From Chengkuizengella sp. SCS-71B (GTDB lineage Bacteria; Bacillota; Bacilli; Paenibacillales; KCTC-33759): a stretch of 64,000 bases of DNA. This document shows positions 52,709 to 62,898 of this stretch, in pieces (position 1 is the stretch's first letter; each line of letters starts with the position of its first letter). The translations under genes and the position numbers were made by a program. The notes below the pieces were generated by a model. The model was not told where the DNA came from. It did not search any database and saw only the letters and a program-made list of their open reading frames with translations. The stretch is from NCBI RefSeq assembly GCF_040100845.1, contig NZ_JAZHSH010000001.1:2712501-2776500 (forward strand), written 5' to 3'.

Positions 52709-53491
52709 TCAAATGTATTTTCCTATTTTTAATCGAATGTTGCCTTTTTTTGTTTTTCCTTCTATGCTTATAATTTTAAAACGACCAAAACCTTTTAAAG
52801 ATATAACATCTCCTTCATTTAAAACTTTTGAAGGATCTTCCTCTACTTTCCAATTCACTTTGCACTTACCTGTTTTTATAAACGGTAATATTTTTGATCT
52901 ACTCATTTTTACTGCATCGCTAATAATACTGTCTAAACGTAGTGAAGGAATTGTTATAAAACTTTCATCCATTTCAACTGGAATCGGCTTTAATTGTACT
53001 AGGGGAACAATGTCGGTACTTACATGCACTCTGTGAACTTGATGTAAATGTAAATTTACATAATCAATAATTTCTTCAGCAACGATACATTGGCATTGAT
53101 CCTTTAATAAATGCAAATCCCCTATTTTTTCTCTTTTTATTCCAAGACCTAATATTGCTCCTAAAAAATCCCCATGGTTTAACTTTGAAAATTTATCATC
53201 ATCAGAACGTATAGAAAGCACTTGAATCGGAATTTCATCTTTCTGGGTCATCATATAATCTGGGACAATTAAAGCTCTCTTTCTTTCAGCGTCTTCATAT
53301 CCCCCAAATAACAAATGTTGAACATTTAAATTTGAATTGATCATTGTTTCTAAAATATAAGCTTGTCTAGGATCAAGAAAATCAGTCAATTTTGTAATAT
53401 GTCGCTCTTCTGTTCTAGTGATCCAATCAAAAACTTTATCAACAAAGGTGCGCTCATCTGCATGAAAGTGTTCGTATATTGATGTTTTCAT
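52709..53491 (-). CDS. ylmH: S4-domain RNA-binding protein YlmH
   Basis: 260 residues; N-terminal YHFH-type conserved region (IYEHFHADERTFVDKVFDWI) and C-terminal S4 domain (LRLDSIISDAVKMSRSKILP...VISLKGFGRFKI). YlmH homologs bind the ribosome/tRNA in the quality-control pathway related to RqcP. Overlap-free, 9 bases after ylmG. Confidence 0.9.
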   Translation of the reverse strand: MKTSIYEHFHADERTFVDKVFDWITRTEERHITKLTDFLDPRQAYILETMINSNLNVQHLLFGGYEDAERKRALIVPDYMMTQKDEIPIQVLSIRSDDDKFSKLNHGDFLGAILGLGIKREKIGDLHLLKDQCQCIVAEEIIDYVNLHLHQVHRVHVSTDIVPLVQLKPIPVEMDESFITIPSLRLDSIISDAVKMSRSKILPFIKTGKCKVNWKVEEDPSKVLNEGDVISLKGFGRFKIISIEGKTKKGNIRLKIGKYI

Positions 53492-53500
53492 TTATGGCAT

Positions 53501-53770
53501 TTACCCACCAAATAAAAATGCAATGACACTAGCTAATCCAGACGCTGCAAATTGCAATGCAATTAACGCAATTATTGGAGAAATATCAATCATACCACCG
53601 ATTGGAGGAATAATTTTTCTGAATATGGATAAATAAGGCTCTACAACTTTCCCCAACAATTCCCCTATGAAGCTATCTCTTGCATTAGGGACCCATGATA
53701 ATAATACGTAAGCAATAATCATATAAATATAAATATTCAAAATGCTTCCGATTATTTGTTCAATACTCAA
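53501..53770 (-). CDS. ylmG: YggT-family membrane protein YlmG
   Basis: 89 residues with two membrane segments (IIGSILNIYIYMIIAYVLLS, ISPIIALIALQFAASGLASV) and the PYLSIFRKIIPPIGGMIDIS motif. Associated with division and turgor in related bacteria; precise role unknown. Confidence 0.9.
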   Translation of the reverse strand: MSIEQIIGSILNIYIYMIIAYVLLSWVPNARDSFIGELLGKVVEPYLSIFRKIIPPIGGMIDISPIIALIALQFAASGLASVIAFLFGG

Positions 53771-53776
53771 CGTTTA

Positions 53777-54220
53777 TCACCTGTTCCTTTCTTCTATATC
53801 TTCTTTCAATAATTCGGTAATTGAACCTTCAATTTCTACACTGTCAGGTGTGCATAAAAATATATTACTACCGATTTTTGATATACTACCATTTAAAGCA
53901 TAAACCGTTCCACTCAAAAAGTCCACTATACGCATAGCTTGATCAGAACGAACACGCTGTAAGTTCACGATAACTGCTCTTCGTGACTTTATATGATTAG
54001 CAATTTCTTGAGTTTCCTCATAAGTACGAGGTTCATTTAAAACCACACGACTATTTTTGTTTGAATGGATACTAACAACATTATTTTTTGCATTTTTTGT
54101 ATTGGAATGCTTCTCATCTTCAAATGAGTCATCATCAATTTCCTCAATTATCGTTTCTTTTTTTACAACTTCTTCTTCTTGTAAACCAAAAAAATCTAAA
54201 AATTTATGAATAACTCCCAT
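53777..54220 (-). CDS. sepF: Cell-division protein SepF
   Basis: 147 residues. N-terminal amphipathic helix ([13 protein letters not shown]), variable acidic linker, and C-terminal domain [40 protein letters not shown] and FLCTP. Anchors FtsZ to the membrane and aligns protofilaments. Confidence 0.95.
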   Translation of the reverse strand: MGVIHKFLDFFGLQEEEVVKKETIIEEIDDDSFEDEKHSNTKNAKNNVVSIHSNKNSRVVLNEPRTYEETQEIANHIKSRRAVIVNLQRVRSDQAMRIVDFLSGTVYALNGSISKIGSNIFLCTPDSVEIEGSITELLKEDIEERNR

Positions 54221-54348
54221 GACTATAATGCCTCCTTTATCCTGCTATTTTAGCGTTAAGACACCCACCTCTATAGGTGGTTCTCCCAAATCAGGTGGAG
54301 TAGAGTCTCCATCTGATTTTCCGATGTTTAAGCTTTGCTTAAACGAGT

Positions 54349-55032
54349 TCACTCTTTTCCAACCAATTGTGAACCTAAACGAATAAAAGTAGCTCCTTCT
54401 TCAATAGCAATTTCAAAATCATTTGACATCCCCATTGAAAGATGACTTATATTGTAATTAAATATTTGTTTTTCATTTAAACGATCCTTTAATCTTTTTA
54501 ATTCTCTAAAAATAGGCCTTGTTTTTTCTTTATCTTCTTCAAATGGAGCCATTGTCATCAATCCGACGACATTTAGATGTTTATATGGTGTTAGGCTTTC
54601 AGCTAACGAATATAGTTCATCAGGTGATACTCCATATTTGGACTCTTCACCAGAAACGTTTACTTGAATAAAACAATTGACATTTACATCTTGGATTAAT
54701 GCTTGTTTTTCAATTTCTTTAGCTAAAGAAATTCGATCAATGGAATGAATATATGGAAACTTCCCGATGATATGTTTCACTTTTTTAGACTGCAAATGTC
54801 CAATAAAATGCATGGTTGATTTTGTGGCTAGTACACTCACTTTCTCCTCTGCATCTGGCCATCTATTCTCCCCAATGTGTTTACAACCAAATTCAACTGC
54901 TTTCTCTGCAGTCTTCAAGGATACATACTTGGTTACAGCTATGATCTCTACATCTTTTCTGTTCCGATTTGATCTATTACATGCTGCTTGTATACGTGAT
55001 TCTATGTGTTGAATTCTTTCTTGTAAATCCAA
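54349..55032 (-). CDS. ylmE: PLP homeostasis protein YlmE (YggS/PROSC)
   Basis: 227 residues from the TTG after AGGAGAGGTAATC; the longer frame runs into pgeF. PLP lysine in IIAVTKYVSLKTAE; IGENRWPDAEEK, HFIGHLQSKK and LSMGMSNDFEIAIEEGATF are family landmarks. Binds pyridoxal phosphate without enzymatic activity. Downstream, a CACCTCTAT/ATAGAGGTG hairpin lies before sepF (about 54269-54283). Confidence 0.92.
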   Translation of the reverse strand: MDLQERIQHIESRIQAACNRSNRNRKDVEIIAVTKYVSLKTAEKAVEFGCKHIGENRWPDAEEKVSVLATKSTMHFIGHLQSKKVKHIIGKFPYIHSIDRISLAKEIEKQALIQDVNVNCFIQVNVSGEESKYGVSPDELYSLAESLTPYKHLNVVGLMTMAPFEEDKEKTRPIFRELKRLKDRLNEKQIFNYNISHLSMGMSNDFEIAIEEGATFIRLGSQLVGKE

Positions 55033-55034
55033 GA

Positions 55035-55862
55035 TTACCTCTCCTTTAGTCCAATCCAACTCATCATTCGCCCTGTCAAACCCTTTTCTATTCGATGAGA
55101 ATAAAATAGTTCCGTGAAACAGCCAGTACAATATTGAGTCATTTCAATATGAGTTGGTGAAATACCCGCCTTCAGCATAATCTGCCGATTCATTTCTTTT
55201 AAATTAAGTGTATATTTATCATTCCCCTTATGTTGAATTGAAGAATAAAAGTATTGATTATTTGCAAAATGATTGATGATTCGTTTATCTACTTCATAAC
55301 AGCAATCTCCAATGGAAGGTCCGATTGCAGCTAAAATATTTTCAGGTTTACTTCCGTATTCTTCATTCATTTTGTTAATCGTTTTTTCAGCAATTTCTAA
55401 GTATGTACCCTTCCATCCAGCATGCGCAATACCTATCACTTGTTGTACAGGATCAAAAAAATAAAGAGGCACACAGTCTGCATAAAATGAAATTAAACAA
55501 ATATTTGGTTCATTTGTAATTAAAGCGTCTTTGAAAGGTATCGAATCTTCTTGTGAGAATCTCCCTCTTCCTTTTTCACTTTGCGTTATGACTGCTATTT
55601 GATCACCATGAACTTGGTTTGCACAAGTCACTGTATCAAATGAAAACCCAATCGCTTCTGCTACCATTTCACGATTAGTAACAACATCTTCTTGACTATC
55701 ATTTACATGTAAACCACAGTTTAAAGATGCAAAATATTCTTTACTTACTCCTCCTACTCTTGTAGTGAAACCTGCAGATAGTTGAGGATATTGCTCCATC
55801 CATTTAGACAAGTACAATAAAGTAGGTTTTTGCGCTTCAGTAACTTTGACAAAAGGCTCCAT
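55035..55862 (-). CDS. pgeF: Peptidoglycan editing factor / purine nucleoside phosphorylase YlmD
   Basis: 275 residues of the DUF152/laccase-like fold: CANQVHGDQIAVI, SFYADCVPLYFFD, GIAHAGWKGTYLEIA and IGPSIGDCCYEVD carry the metal His/Cys set. Homologs phosphorolyse purine nucleosides and are linked to correct murein precursor composition. Only 2 bases separate it from ylmE. Confidence 0.9.
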   Translation of the reverse strand: MEPFVKVTEAQKPTLLYLSKWMEQYPQLSAGFTTRVGGVSKEYFASLNCGLHVNDSQEDVVTNREMVAEAIGFSFDTVTCANQVHGDQIAVITQSEKGRGRFSQEDSIPFKDALITNEPNICLISFYADCVPLYFFDPVQQVIGIAHAGWKGTYLEIAEKTINKMNEEYGSKPENILAAIGPSIGDCCYEVDKRIINHFANNQYFYSSIQHKGNDKYTLNLKEMNRQIMLKAGISPTHIEMTQYCTGCFTELFYSHRIEKGLTGRMMSWIGLKER

Positions 55863-56039
55863 ATTCTCACCTCATTAGCTATATTTTAACATAATAGTAC
55901 ACACTTAAATAGAGTAGATAAAAATATCCACCCTAGTCACACTAAGATTAGTCTTTTAAAAAACTCGAAAGAGATCGTAACTGAAGTTTGCGAAAGATAG
56001 TAGAGATATTTCTCTGTACGATCTTTTACTTAACCCTCC

Positions 56040-56324
56040 TCAATAGTTGTGATAATACTCTCCTTCATCATCAGGTGCTCGATATGCCCTAGTGTCGTCA
56101 AGTTTTACAAGCACAACATCCATTCCGATTTTAACTATATTTCTCCATGGTATAACAACCTCATTATCCCCACTAAATAATCCAAAAAATTTCCCTTGAC
56201 TCGGAACAACAATAGAATCAATTTTACCTTGTCTAAGGTCTAACTCTAAGTCACTAACCGAACCAAGTTTTTTGCCATCCACTATGTTGATAACATCCTT
56301 AGTTTGGAAGTCAGATATTTTCAT
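56040..56324 (-). CDS. ymxH: YlmC/YmxH PRC-barrel sporulation protein
   Basis: 94 residues, PRC-barrel fold: MKISDFQTKDVINIVDGKKL, DLELDLRQGKIDSIVVPSQG, VIPWRNIVKIG and DVVLVKLD. Paralogs of this family are expressed during sporulation. Ends in YHNY after an acidic segment. Confidence 0.88.
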   Translation of the reverse strand: MKISDFQTKDVINIVDGKKLGSVSDLELDLRQGKIDSIVVPSQGKFFGLFSGDNEVVIPWRNIVKIGMDVVLVKLDDTRAYRAPDDEGEYYHNY

Positions 56325-56429
56325 GTTATCACCACAATCTTTAAGTATTTATATTAATATATGTGTAAGTTAAATAAAATGTCCATATGTACCACAAAAA
56401 GTGTAAATAAAAAAATCACCTTAACAATA

Positions 56430-56475
56430 AAAAAGAGACTGCCTTTTATTTTTTAATTAAAAGACAAGTCTCTAT
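56430..56475 (-). terminator. Terminator of sigG
   Basis: AGAGACTTGTCTTTT and AAAAGGCAGTCTCTTTTTT arms on the minus strand. Confidence 0.75.
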
Positions 56476-56487
56476 GTTAGTTATGCT

Positions 56488-57279
56488 CTAATTCTCGTAA
56501 GTTTTAACATGCTTTTGCATTTGTGATATTGCTGTTTTTTCCAATCGTGATACTTGTGCTTGAGAAATCCCGATTTCTTCTGCTACCTCCATTTGTGTTT
56601 TTCCTTCAAAAAACCTCATTGAAAGAATCATTTTTTCCCTATCATTTAACTTTCTCATTGCTTCTCTTAAAGCGATTTCTTCAATCCAAGAAACATCTTT
56701 ATTGTTATCGTCACTTATTTGATCCATAACATAAATTGGATCTCCTCCATCATGATATATAGGCTCAAATAAGGATACAGGATCTTGAATTGCATCTAAA
56801 GCAAATACGACATCTTCTTTAGGAACATTCAGTACCTCAGAAATTTCAAATATAGTAGGTTCTCTGTTGTTTTGATTTGTTAAACTATCTCTAACTTGTA
56901 AAGCTTTATAGGCTATATCACGAAGTGAACGTGATACTCTAATCGGGTTATTGTCCCTAAGATACCGACGAATTTCTCCAATAATCATGGGAACAGCATA
57001 GGTTGAAAATCTAACATTTTGACTTAAATCAAAGTTGTCAATTGCTTTCATTAGCCCAATGCATCCCACTTGAAATAAATCATCGACAAACTCTCCTCGA
57101 TTATTAAACCTTTGAATGACACTTAAAACTAATCTTAAATTGCCATTGACTAATTTTTCTCTTGCTGAAATTTCATTGTGAGTCTGTAACTGTACGAATA
57201 ATTCCCTCATTTCTGCATTTTTCAATACTGGAAGCTTTGCGGTGTCAACACCACAGATCTCAACTTTGTTTCGAGTCAA
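56488..57279 (-). CDS. sigG: Forespore sigma factor SigG
   Basis: 263 residues from the TTG behind GGGAGG (TRNKVEICGVDTAKLPVLKN), matching the N-terminus of B. subtilis SigG. Regions: GNLRLVLSVIQRFNNRG and DDLFQVGCIGLMKAIDNFDL (2.1-2.2), FSTYAVPMIIGEIRRYLRDN (2.4), EIGISQAQVSRLEK (4.2). Directs late forespore genes. A stem-loop covers its ribosome binding site. Confidence 0.97.
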   Translation of the reverse strand: MTRNKVEICGVDTAKLPVLKNAEMRELFVQLQTHNEISAREKLVNGNLRLVLSVIQRFNNRGEFVDDLFQVGCIGLMKAIDNFDLSQNVRFSTYAVPMIIGEIRRYLRDNNPIRVSRSLRDIAYKALQVRDSLTNQNNREPTIFEISEVLNVPKEDVVFALDAIQDPVSLFEPIYHDGGDPIYVMDQISDDNNKDVSWIEEIALREAMRKLNDREKMILSMRFFEGKTQMEVAEEIGISQAQVSRLEKTAISQMQKHVKTYEN

Positions 57280-57291
57280 TGTGAATACCTC

Positions 57292-57326
57292 CCAAGGAGA
57301 AACATTAATGTTAATTATCCCCTTGG
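57292..57326 (-). promoter_or_regulatory. Hairpin at the sigG ribosome binding site
   Basis: On the minus strand CCAAGGGG pairs with CTCCTTGG (8 pairs, one G-T), with an inner AACATT/AATGTT stem in the loop; the 3' arm runs into the GGGAGG site, so pairing would hinder ribosome access. A leader hairpin that lowers sigG translation is known in B. subtilis; this sequence supports the same arrangement here. Confidence 0.7.
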
Positions 57327-57407
57327 AATTATTTTTTATTCCAATATCAAAAATACAACTTTTATTCATTTTTTTCTAAAATTCACTAAACATACTCCTG
57401 CACTGAC

Positions 57408-58130
57408 TTAAACCATTTTATTAAATTCTTTTCGCAAACGTTTAATAATTCTCTTCTCTAATCTTGAAATATAGGATTGTGAAATGCCCAACATATCTGC
57501 TACATCTTTTTGAGTTTTTTCTTCTCCATCCGCTAAACCAAATCTCAGCTCCATAATTACTTTTTCTCGATCAGACAGTTTTTCCAATGCCTTTTTTAGC
57601 AGCTTACGATCAACTTGTTCTTCAATATTTCGGTAAATGACATCATTTTCTGTACCCATCACATCGGATAATAATAATTCATTCCCATCCCAATCAATAT
57701 TCAAAGGTTCGTCAAATGATATCTCAGTTCTTACTTTATTATTTCGTCTAAGGTACATCAAAATTTCATTTTCAATACATCGTGAAGCATATGTAGCCAA
57801 TTTAATTTTTTTAGTAGGATCAAAAGTATTTACTGCTTTAATTAAACCGATAGCTCCAATGGAAACCAAATCTTCTATATTGATCCCTGTATTTTCGAAT
57901 TTTCTTGCAATGTACACAACGAGTCTCAAATTTCTTTCAATTAACATAGCACGAATAGCAGCATCTCCTGAAGAAAGTTTTTTAAGTAAAACTTCCTCCT
58001 CTTCTCGGCTCAAAGGTGGAGGTAGAGCCTCACTTCCACCAATATAATAAATTTCATCATTTTTGTAGCCTAATAAGAATAAAACTTTAAAAATATAAAT
58101 TTGTAATACGAATCTCCATTTAGAAAGCAT
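57408..58130 (-). CDS. sigE: Mother-cell sigma factor SigE (pro-form)
   Basis: 240 residues from ATG 58130 (after GGGAGGAAAAT): [20 protein letters not shown] is the membrane-associated pro-sequence, then [20 protein letters not shown]. Regions 2 ([20 protein letters not shown]) and 4 ([20 protein letters not shown]) are nearly identical to B. subtilis. Cleaved and activated by SpoIIGA after septation. Confidence 0.97.
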   Translation of the reverse strand: MLSKWRFVLQIYIFKVLFLLGYKNDEIYYIGGSEALPPPLSREEEEVLLKKLSSGDAAIRAMLIERNLRLVVYIARKFENTGINIEDLVSIGAIGLIKAVNTFDPTKKIKLATYASRCIENEILMYLRRNNKVRTEISFDEPLNIDWDGNELLLSDVMGTENDVIYRNIEEQVDRKLLKKALEKLSDREKVIMELRFGLADGEEKTQKDVADMLGISQSYISRLEKRIIKRLRKEFNKMV

Positions 58131-58178
58131 ATTTTCCTCCCTGAGAGAATATTCTGTTAAAGCCTCTGTCACACCTAG

Positions 58179-59096
58179 TTATACTTCTATTAACGATGGA
58201 TGAATAATCGCTTGATAAGAGTTATCTGTACAAAGTTTACCATCCTTGATTCCAACCAATACTTTGTGTACGACAAAGCTTTTACCATCTTGTAAAATCA
58301 CCACCTTATCTGGTTTTACAGCGAGCATGAATTGACTGGAAGCATGAATACCTTTGTATGGTACTAACCTTACTCGATCTTGCCATTTAAAGTCTTCACT
58401 GCCAAAGCTATCAAACATCATTTCAGTATTCATTTGGGATACATAGGATAACCAGTTTTCAGGAAGTGCATCTTTCCAGTAGATTACATCCATAACCATC
58501 ACTGGTGTTCTGGTAAGAGGATCATATAGTTGATTTCCAGTATCAATTAACCCTTTACATCTAGCAGTATAATCATCTATAACAATCTCAACATCTACTA
58601 AGAAATTTGTTATTCTCTCTTTACTTTTCAAACTTTTAAAGACACCTCGATAAAACCAAAGCATGATGAAAAATAAAAAAAGTAAAAAGAAAAAGCTGAT
58701 TTGTAAAGGAAAAGCCTGACCTCCTGATTGTGTAAATATCATCCCATTATAAATCTCATTTGATGTTTGAAAAAAATAATGTAGAGCAAACATTCCACCA
58801 GCAACGATAAAATTGATAAAATAAAAGGTTGCAAGGTGTCTTAAAAATGATTGTAGCCGATTAAACCCAAACGCAAAGAAAATCATCATGATAGAAAACG
58901 CACATTTAATCAAAAAAGTATACATAAAAGTTAACGAGGGAAAAAACATCATCATCGCATATAAAGAACCAAACGATGCTGAACAAACTAATCTCCACCA
59001 TTTCAATTTGAACTTACACGTCCAAGCTGTTGATTGTAATATCACAGCATCAATGAAAAAGTTGATTAAAAATACGAGATCCAAATAAATTATCAT
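58179..59096 (-). CDS. spoIIGA: Pro-sigma-E processing protease SpoIIGA
   Basis: 305 residues from ATG 59096. Five membrane segments in the first half (IIYLDLVFLINFFIDAVILQ onward) and an aspartic-protease-like domain with GLIDTGNQLYDPLTRTPVMV, whose DTGN is the catalytic motif. Integral membrane enzyme at the sporulation septum; 48 bases before sigE, same operon. Confidence 0.95.
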   Translation of the reverse strand: MIIYLDLVFLINFFIDAVILQSTAWTCKFKLKWWRLVCSASFGSLYAMMMFFPSLTFMYTFLIKCAFSIMMIFFAFGFNRLQSFLRHLATFYFINFIVAGGMFALHYFFQTSNEIYNGMIFTQSGGQAFPLQISFFFLLFLFFIMLWFYRGVFKSLKSKERITNFLVDVEIVIDDYTARCKGLIDTGNQLYDPLTRTPVMVMDVIYWKDALPENWLSYVSQMNTEMMFDSFGSEDFKWQDRVRLVPYKGIHASSQFMLAVKPDKVVILQDGKSFVVHKVLVGIKDGKLCTDNSYQAIIHPSLIEV

Positions 59097-59267
59097 CTGC
59101 AAACTTCCCTAACATTTGAGATAAAAACAGTATATAGTAACTCTATTCCGAAGTCTGTCTAAATTCGCCTCGTTGGAATAACTTTTTTTGTCGAATCGAA
59201 GGATTTTTTACATAAAATTCAAGGAAGGATTGTAGTTTTATTTTCTTCAATAAGAGTTGTATGCATA

Positions 59268-59300
59268 ACAAAAAACCTCCCCACATCGGAAAGGTTCTTC
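59268..59300 (-). terminator. Terminator of ftsZ
   Basis: GAACCTTTCC and GGGGAGGTTTTTT on the minus strand (imperfect stem with T-run). Confidence 0.75.
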
Positions 59301-59327
59301 GTATAAATTCTAGCAATATTCTATTTT

Positions 59328-60464
59328 TTAATCATTATGTCTATTTCTGTTTTTATTTCTTAGAAACGTTGGAATATCCAATTGATCTTCATTCTCTGAA
59401 TAGTTGCCAAATGGTTTTAAATTGGATAATCTAGAGTCTACAGATTTTGAGTTTTGTTTCTGAGCAGGAGTTGATGTTGTTTGATTAGATCCGGCTTGAT
59501 TAGTTCCTCCTTGATTTTGAAACCCTGTTGCAATAACAGTAACCTTAATATCGTCTTTCATTTTATCATCAATAATCGCACCAAAAATCATGTTCACTTC
59601 AGGATCAGAAGCAGCTGTTACTAACTCTACTGCTTCATTTACTTCAAACAAACTAAGGTTTGAACCTCCAGTAATATTCATAATAACACCACGTGCACCC
59701 TCAATTGAGGTTTCAAGCAATGGACTCATAATCGCCTTTTTTGCTGCTTCTGCTGCACGGTTTTCCCCAGTTCCTTCTCCAATTCCCATCAGTGCTGAAC
59801 CACGTTCTGCCATAATGGTTTTTACATCTGCAAAATCTAGATTAATAAGTCCAGGAACAGCTATAAGGTCTGAAATTCCCTGCACAGCTTGTCTCAATAC
59901 ATTATCTGCTTCACCAAAAGCTTCAAGCATTGGTGTTTTTTTGTCCACAATTTCAAGTAATCGATCATTAGGAATAATGATCAAAGTATCTACTTTTTCT
60001 TTTAAAGCAGCAATTCCTTGCTCTGCTTGTAAAGAACGCTTTCTACCTTCAAATGTAAATGGACGTGTAACGACTCCTACAGTTAGGGCCCCACATTCCT
60101 TTGCAATTTCTGCGATAACAGAAGCTGCTCCTGTTCCAGTTCCGCCTCCCATTCCAGCAGTTACAAAAACCATGTCAGCTCCCTGTAATTGTTGAATGAT
60201 CATTTCTCTGGATTCTTCTGCAGCCTTCTTACCTATATCAGGATTAGCACCTGCTCCTAAACCTCTAGTTAACTTTTCTCCAATTTGTAATTTATCATTA
60301 GACTTTGCCAAGTGAAGTGCCTGAGCATCTGTATTAACAGTAATAAAGTCAACTCCCTGAACTCCGAACTCTATCATTCGATTTACTGCGTTACTACCTC
60401 CACCACCGACACCAATTACTTTTATTTTAGCTAGTTGTTCTACTTCCATATCAAATTCTAACAT
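59328..60464 (-). CDS. ftsZ: Cell-division GTPase FtsZ
   Basis: 378 residues. [11 protein letters not shown] near residue 20, tubulin signature [11 protein letters not shown] at residues 104-113, T7-loop [11 protein letters not shown], Gly/Asn/Gln-rich linker, and the conserved C-terminal peptide [14 protein letters not shown] that binds FtsA and SepF. Forms the Z ring. Follows ftsA by 82 bases. Confidence 0.97.
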   Translation of the reverse strand: MLEFDMEVEQLAKIKVIGVGGGGSNAVNRMIEFGVQGVDFITVNTDAQALHLAKSNDKLQIGEKLTRGLGAGANPDIGKKAAEESREMIIQQLQGADMVFVTAGMGGGTGTGAASVIAEIAKECGALTVGVVTRPFTFEGRKRSLQAEQGIAALKEKVDTLIIIPNDRLLEIVDKKTPMLEAFGEADNVLRQAVQGISDLIAVPGLINLDFADVKTIMAERGSALMGIGEGTGENRAAEAAKKAIMSPLLETSIEGARGVIMNITGGSNLSLFEVNEAVELVTAASDPEVNMIFGAIIDDKMKDDIKVTVIATGFQNQGGTNQAGSNQTTSTPAQKQNSKSVDSRLSNLKPFGNYSENEDQLDIPTFLRNKNRNRHND

Positions 60465-60546
60465 AGTAGGTATTTTCCCCCTCCTTTAAACAATACACTA
60501 AGTTGAGTTAGAAGTTATTTCTTAGGATTAAAATTGATTATTAAAA

Positions 60547-61800
60547 TTATATAAATTCACTTAACCAGTTTTTAAATCGTTCGAATGCACCTGGTTTGTT
60601 TGTTGTGCTAGTTGGTCTTTTCACAGCTTTATTCTGACTATAATTTGACGATTCATCTTCAAGAGATTGATACATTGCATATTTATAAACATACTGTATG
60701 ATACCAACCCCATTTGTATAGGATGGATCTCGAACACCAATAAAATCAGGCACTGCTACTCTAACTGAAGATTTCAATTCTTCTTGAGCTGCTTCTAATA
60801 AACCTGCCATAGAAACTGATCCACCTGTTATGACATATCCTCCAGCGATATCGTTGTCAGTAAGTTGTTTCACTTCTTTTTGAATAAGCTGAAAAATTTC
60901 CCTTACACGAGGTTCAATAATATGAGCTAGATCCACTTGTGAATATTGTTTTTCAGAATTGCTTCCTACGCGTGGTACTTTAAATACCTGATCTTCGGCT
61001 GCATCTCCAACTAAAGCACATCCATATTTGATTTTAATCATTTCAGCAATTCCAGTTTGGGTTCTTAGCCCTATGGAAATGTCATTCGTGATATAATCCC
61101 CTCCGACAGGCAATGTTGTCGTTTTTACTAAATTACCTTGATCAAAAATGGCTAGTGTAGTCGCACCAGCACCTATATCTACTAATACGGTTCCCAAAGT
61201 TTTTTCATCTTTTGATAATGCCAATTGAGCAGAAGCAAGTGACAGTAGGGTTAATCCAGAGATTTTTAGATCTGCTTTTTCTACACAACGAAGTAAATTA
61301 TGAACATTTGTTTTGGCACCTGTTATGATCGTTGCTTCAACTTCAAGTCTAACTCCTATCATGCCTTTTGGATCTTGTATTCCTTCCAACCCATCAACCA
61401 AATACTGCTTTGGTACAACTCCGATGATCTCCCGTTCTGGCGGCAATGCGATCACTTTAGAGGCTTGAAGGACTCGTTCTATATCTTCATAACCAATCTC
61501 TCGATCATCATTCGATACAGCTACAACACCATGGCTTGACTGTAAGTCAATATGATTGCCAGAAATCCCGACATATACATCAGAAATTTGAATACCTACC
61601 ATACGCTCAGCATGATCAACTGCTTTTTTAATAGATTGCACAGTTTGGTCAATATCAACGATAGCACCTTTTCGTATTCCTTGTGAGTCAGAAGACCCAA
61701 CTCCTACAATATTAATAGCACCGTTATGGATTTCACCTATAATTACTCGAACTTTGGATGTACCGATGTCTAAACTAACAATGGTTTCATTGCTGCTCAC
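60547..61800 (-). CDS. ftsA: Cell-division protein FtsA
   Basis: 417 residues, actin-like ATPase: VSLDIGTSKVRVIIGEIHNG, VLVDIGAGATTLAIFDQGNL, YVITGGSVSMAGLLE; C-terminal amphipathic helix (FERFKNWLSEFI) for membrane binding. GTG start after AGGAGGTGCC. Tethers FtsZ filaments. Confidence 0.96.
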   Translation of the reverse strand: MSSNETIVSLDIGTSKVRVIIGEIHNGAINIVGVGSSDSQGIRKGAIVDIDQTVQSIKKAVDHAERMVGIQISDVYVGISGNHIDLQSSHGVVAVSNDDREIGYEDIERVLQASKVIALPPEREIIGVVPKQYLVDGLEGIQDPKGMIGVRLEVEATIITGAKTNVHNLLRCVEKADLKISGLTLLSLASAQLALSKDEKTLGTVLVDIGAGATTLAIFDQGNLVKTTTLPVGGDYITNDISIGLRTQTGIAEMIKIKYGCALVGDAAEDQVFKVPRVGSNSEKQYSQVDLAHIIEPRVREIFQLIQKEVKQLTDNDIAGGYVITGGSVSMAGLLEAAQEELKSSVRVAVPDFIGVRDPSYTNGVGIIQYVYKYAMYQSLEDESSNYSQNKAVKRPTSTTNKPGAFERFKNWLSEFI

Positions 61801-61991
61801 CCTTTGGCACCTCCTGTTTCAAAAAGATTATATTTTTGAATACACTTCTGTAACTTATTCAACACAGCTTAATTTTTCCCTCTTTTTTATGTAAAATTTA
61901 TTTAAAAATATTAATCTAACTCTATCTAATCCCATAAATACAATATTAACATCTTTTCTTAATATTTAGAAGTAATATTTTAATATAATAT

Positions 61992-62792
61992 TTAATCGAT
62001 TTCAATCGAATCTTCTGTACTATTAATTTGAGTATTTTCTCCTATATCAATTGGTTCAAATGTATCAGAATCCAACAAATTGATTCTTCCAGACGTTTTG
62101 TCATTTTGTTTTAATTTATTAATCGCATTATCCAAATACAAAATCTTCTCTTCTAAATAACTAACCGTTGTAACCACTTCATAAGAAGAGCGTGTATACA
62201 TCATAATTTTATCATTATAAGATAAAGTAGGAGGGAGCGGTCTGATTTCAGATATTTCAACAAGCAGTTGATCATGTATCCTTCCTAAAACTTGACTAAG
62301 CTCAATTTTAACATCTTCATTTTCCTCTGACCAGCCAGTTAATATGGGCTTGTCTATCATAATCTCGTGATTTTCTACTTCCTTAGTAAACCCATTAGAA
62401 AAAATAACTTCTATTTGGTTTGTGTTTGAATTCACTTCATAAGCTACAATTGGAAACTCTGTAATATTAATTTCAATTTGTCCAGGAAATTTCTTAATGA
62501 ATTCTATCGAATGAATTACTTTATTTGAATTTAACTGTTCTAAAGCCTTTTCTTTCTCAATAAAAAAATAAGAATCTCCTTCATTTAATAATAGGGCTTG
62601 TCTAAGTTCTTTTTCTGATAAAATATGAGTACCTTGAATAGAAATTGTATTTATTTTACTTAATGACGAATTAAAAAATAAAATAACTAATATGACAGTG
62701 AAAAACAAAAAAAGAAGCAGCAACAGCTTTCGGTTGCTGCGTGTTTTAGTATTTCGATTGCGCAATACAGGCACGCTGTTTTGTTTTTCCAT
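61992..62792 (-). CDS. divIB: Divisome protein DivIB/FtsQ
   Basis: 266 residues from ATG 62792 (after TAGGTGGTGAAC). Short basic cytoplasmic tail (LRNRNTKTRSNRK), one membrane segment (LLLLLFLFFTVILVILFF), POTRA domain (TISIQGTHILSEKELRQALL) and a beta domain, ending in an acidic tail. Stabilises the FtsL-DivIC complex. Confidence 0.93.
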   Translation of the reverse strand: MEKQNSVPVLRNRNTKTRSNRKLLLLLFLFFTVILVILFFNSSLSKINTISIQGTHILSEKELRQALLLNEGDSYFFIEKEKALEQLNSNKVIHSIEFIKKFPGQIEINITEFPIVAYEVNSNTNQIEVIFSNGFTKEVENHEIMIDKPILTGWSEENEDVKIELSQVLGRIHDQLLVEISEIRPLPPTLSYNDKIMMYTRSSYEVVTTVSYLEEKILYLDNAINKLKQNDKTSGRINLLDSDTFEPIDIGENTQINSTEDSIEID

Positions 62793-62898
62793 AAGTTCAC
62801 CACCTAAAAGGCTCCCTAGACTACTCGCCAAAGTTATCCAATGTTGAATTTTCAAATATACATGTTTACATGAGCACCGGACTTCAAATATGAGGAAA

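Noticed and set aside
59590..60195. 201-residue plus-strand ORF opposite ftsZ
   Set aside because: Shadow frame of ftsZ, Ser/Ala-rich, without ribosome binding site.
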